This document shows positions 63,058-64,000 of a stretch of DNA of 64,000 nt, one piece after another; within the stretch, counting starts at the first letter, position 1; the number at the start of each line of letters is the position of its first letter. The stretch is from an uncultured Gammaproteobacteria bacterium. GTDB taxonomy: Bacteria; Pseudomonadota; Gammaproteobacteria; Steroidobacterales; XN24. The notes under the pieces were generated by a model that saw nothing but the letters and a program-made list of their open reading frames with translations, did not search any database and was not told the origin of the DNA. The DNA lies in assembly GCA_937924335.1 (NCBI GenBank), contig CALDWW010000010.1, positions 110,715-174,714 of the forward strand. Direction: 5' to 3'. The translations under genes and the position numbers were made by a program.

Positions 63058-63495
63058 ATGGATTATCTGAAAGCACTAATATTCGCCATTGCCGCCAGCG
63101 TACTGGGCGCCTCCGCCGCTATCGCGGCGGACGAGACCAAGCTCAAGGAATTGATCGTCTGCGCCGTCACTGAGATCCATGCCTGCGAGCTGTACCAGGG
63201 CTGTCGCGAACTCAAGCCCAGCGAAACGAACGCGCCGGACTTCATGAAGATCAATCTGAAGGACATGGAACTCACCGGGCGTCGATATGACGGTACCTAC
63301 GCCACGCTGAAGATCGCCACCAAGACCCGCCTTCCCAAGCTGCTGCTGCTACAGGGCATCAATGCGGAGCCGGACGAGCTGAAGGACGGACTGGCTTACA
63401 ACATGGCCATCCAGGTGGATACCGGTCGCATGGCGGCATCGGTCACGTCCACCGAGACCGTCTATTCGCTACTCGGCACCTGCCACGCGCTTTAG
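63058..63495 (+). CDS. Secreted hypothetical protein
   Basis: A 145-residue protein with a signal peptide (1-23, ending AAIAADE) behind TAGGAGAG. Four cysteines (LIVCAV, HACEL, YQGCREL and GTCHAL) could make two disulfides. The C-terminal half has LKIATKTRLPKLLLLQGINA and a Val/Ser/Thr-rich end. I do not recognise the family. The preceding gene is 10 bp away, and a strong terminator follows, so the two are one unit. No catalytic motif is visible. Confidence 0.72.
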   Translation: MDYLKALIFAIAASVLGASAAIAADETKLKELIVCAVTEIHACELYQGCRELKPSETNAPDFMKINLKDMELTGRRYDGTYATLKIATKTRLPKLLLLQGINAEPDELKDGLAYNMAIQVDTGRMAASVTSTETVYSLLGTCHAL

Positions 63496-63522
63496 CCGTC
63501 CGACAGCGAGCAGCGACCAGAC

Positions 63523-63550
63523 AGAAAGGGGGCAGTGCCCCCTTTCTTTT
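63523..63550 (+). terminator. Rho-independent terminator after the secreted-protein pair
   Basis: An 11-bp stem (63523-63533 with 63537-63547) and 3-base loop are followed by TTT. It lies 27 bp after the preceding stop codon. Confidence 0.9.
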
Positions 63551-63655
63551 GTGTGTTCGGAATAACTTCCCGCTGCTGCGTCGCCAGATGACCCGGCTGG
63601 TGTCGACGACCTATCCTGACGGCGCGCCGAAGTACGGGACAGGGGGGTGCCGGAG

Positions 63656-64000
63656 ATGCTCTTCACACGACCAGCAGCCACGGACACCGGCTGGCGGATC
63701 ATGCTCTGGCTGGCGTGCGCCACACTGTCCGCCTGCGCCTCCCATCGGACCGTGGAAGGCAAGTACGAGAAGATCGCGGCGGAGATTGAGCCAGGCGACC
63801 GGGTCGAGATCGTGACCAGCGACGGCGAGGAGATCAGCTTCCGGGTGACAGAGGTCCGTGAGACCGAACTGGTGGGCGACACCAGCACCGACATTACTAC
63901 CGGCAAGATCGTCAGCGTGTCCTATGAGGACATGAAACGACTCGAACGGGTGGATCAGCGGCCGCTGGTTGTCATCGGCAGTCTCGTCGCTGTTCCCGCA
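63656..64000 (+). CDS. Partial putative lipoprotein (cut by the window end)
   Basis: The open frame starts at ATG 63656 (GGAG directly upstream, GGGGGG before that) and runs 115 codons to the right edge. A second ATG (63701) would give a shorter signal segment MLWLACATLSAC. The lipobox LSAC (residue 27 is the likely lipidated Cys) is followed by ASHRTVEGKYEKIAAEIEPG and a beta-rich part with VSYEDMKRLERVDQRPL, reminiscent of small envelope lipoproteins that carry DUF-type beta domains. The rest is outside the window. Confidence 0.75.
   Translation, partial: MLFTRPAATDTGWRIMLWLACATLSACASHRTVEGKYEKIAAEIEPGDRVEIVTSDGEEISFRVTEVRETELVGDTSTDITTGKIVSVSYEDMKRLERVDQRPLVVIGSLVAVPA

Overview
The window reads as ordinary chromosome of a GC-rich Gram-negative bacterium, most likely a Gammaproteobacterium from a marine or sediment lineage. 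The evidence is the gene set: GreB, lipoyl synthase, SohB, TtcA, the YbbN/CnoX thioredoxin, MipA/OmpV, a family-9 glycosyltransferase of the LPS heptosyltransferase type, OmpA-like and porin-like outer-membrane proteins, plus gammaproteobacterial-style LexA, Fur and FNR boxes. I cannot name a genus. I saw no rRNA, complete tRNA, insertion sequence, prophage or CRISPR array. Genes are densely packed on both strands in short operons.

Layout. 1-2.4 kb: surface proteins (a cadherin/VCBS-like fragment and a Calx-beta protein with a CFI-box C-terminus). 2.4-8.7 kb: an SDR, a family-9 glycosyltransferase, an L,D-transpeptidase, a GH13 hydrolase and SohB. 8.5-14.8 kb: lipA, an SDR, a DUF2797 protein, greB, an acyl-CoA dehydrogenase and an OmpA-type envelope protein. 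14.8-18.3 kb: a transmembrane Ser/Thr kinase with a C-terminal Calx-beta domain, behind two unrecognised genes. 18.5-26.9 kb: secreted proteins, a large TPR protein, MipA, polyphosphate glucokinase with a UvrD-like helicase under a near-perfect LexA box, and a DUF4097 protein. 27-39 kb: an old-yellow-enzyme homologue, a DUF819 carrier, a DUF6231 protein, an ABHD18-like hydrolase, an M28 peptidase, a secreted methyltransferase-like protein, an acyl-CoA synthetase/haloalkane dehalogenase/thioredoxin run, and a second DUF4097 protein. 39-48.6 kb: a Kef-type antiporter, a DUF2914 protein, AlaX, and a 2-oxoacid:ferredoxin oxidoreductase operon (GltD-like flavoprotein, fused gamma-alpha subunit, beta subunit), then a YbaK deacylase. 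48.7-54.9 kb: an SDR, a TerB-like protein, a DUF1579-like secreted protein, an MscK-like channel and an enolase-superfamily protein lacking key residues. 55.2-59.1 kb: the most distinctive locus. 59.2-64 kb: a small protein behind a Fur-like box, ttcA, a Ktr-type potassium uptake pair, small secreted proteins and a lipoprotein cut by the window end.

The cytochrome locus (about 55.21-59.13 kb) is the best candidate for an undescribed system. An FNR/DNR-type box lies 41.5 bp upstream of the inferred transcription start. A leader with a tiny ORF and a strong hairpin follows, then a monoheme cytochrome c, a DUF3373-like outer-membrane beta-barrel with an N-terminal coiled coil, and an octaheme cytochrome resembling octaheme tetrathionate reductase; a textbook terminator closes the unit. 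I infer an oxygen-regulated periplasmic reductase with its own electron donor and a dedicated outer-membrane pore. The substrate cannot be read from the sequence.

Start sites were moved from the longest open frame where ribosome-binding site, signal peptide or family alignment favoured another codon; each case is noted. Family names come from recognising motifs, not from a database search.
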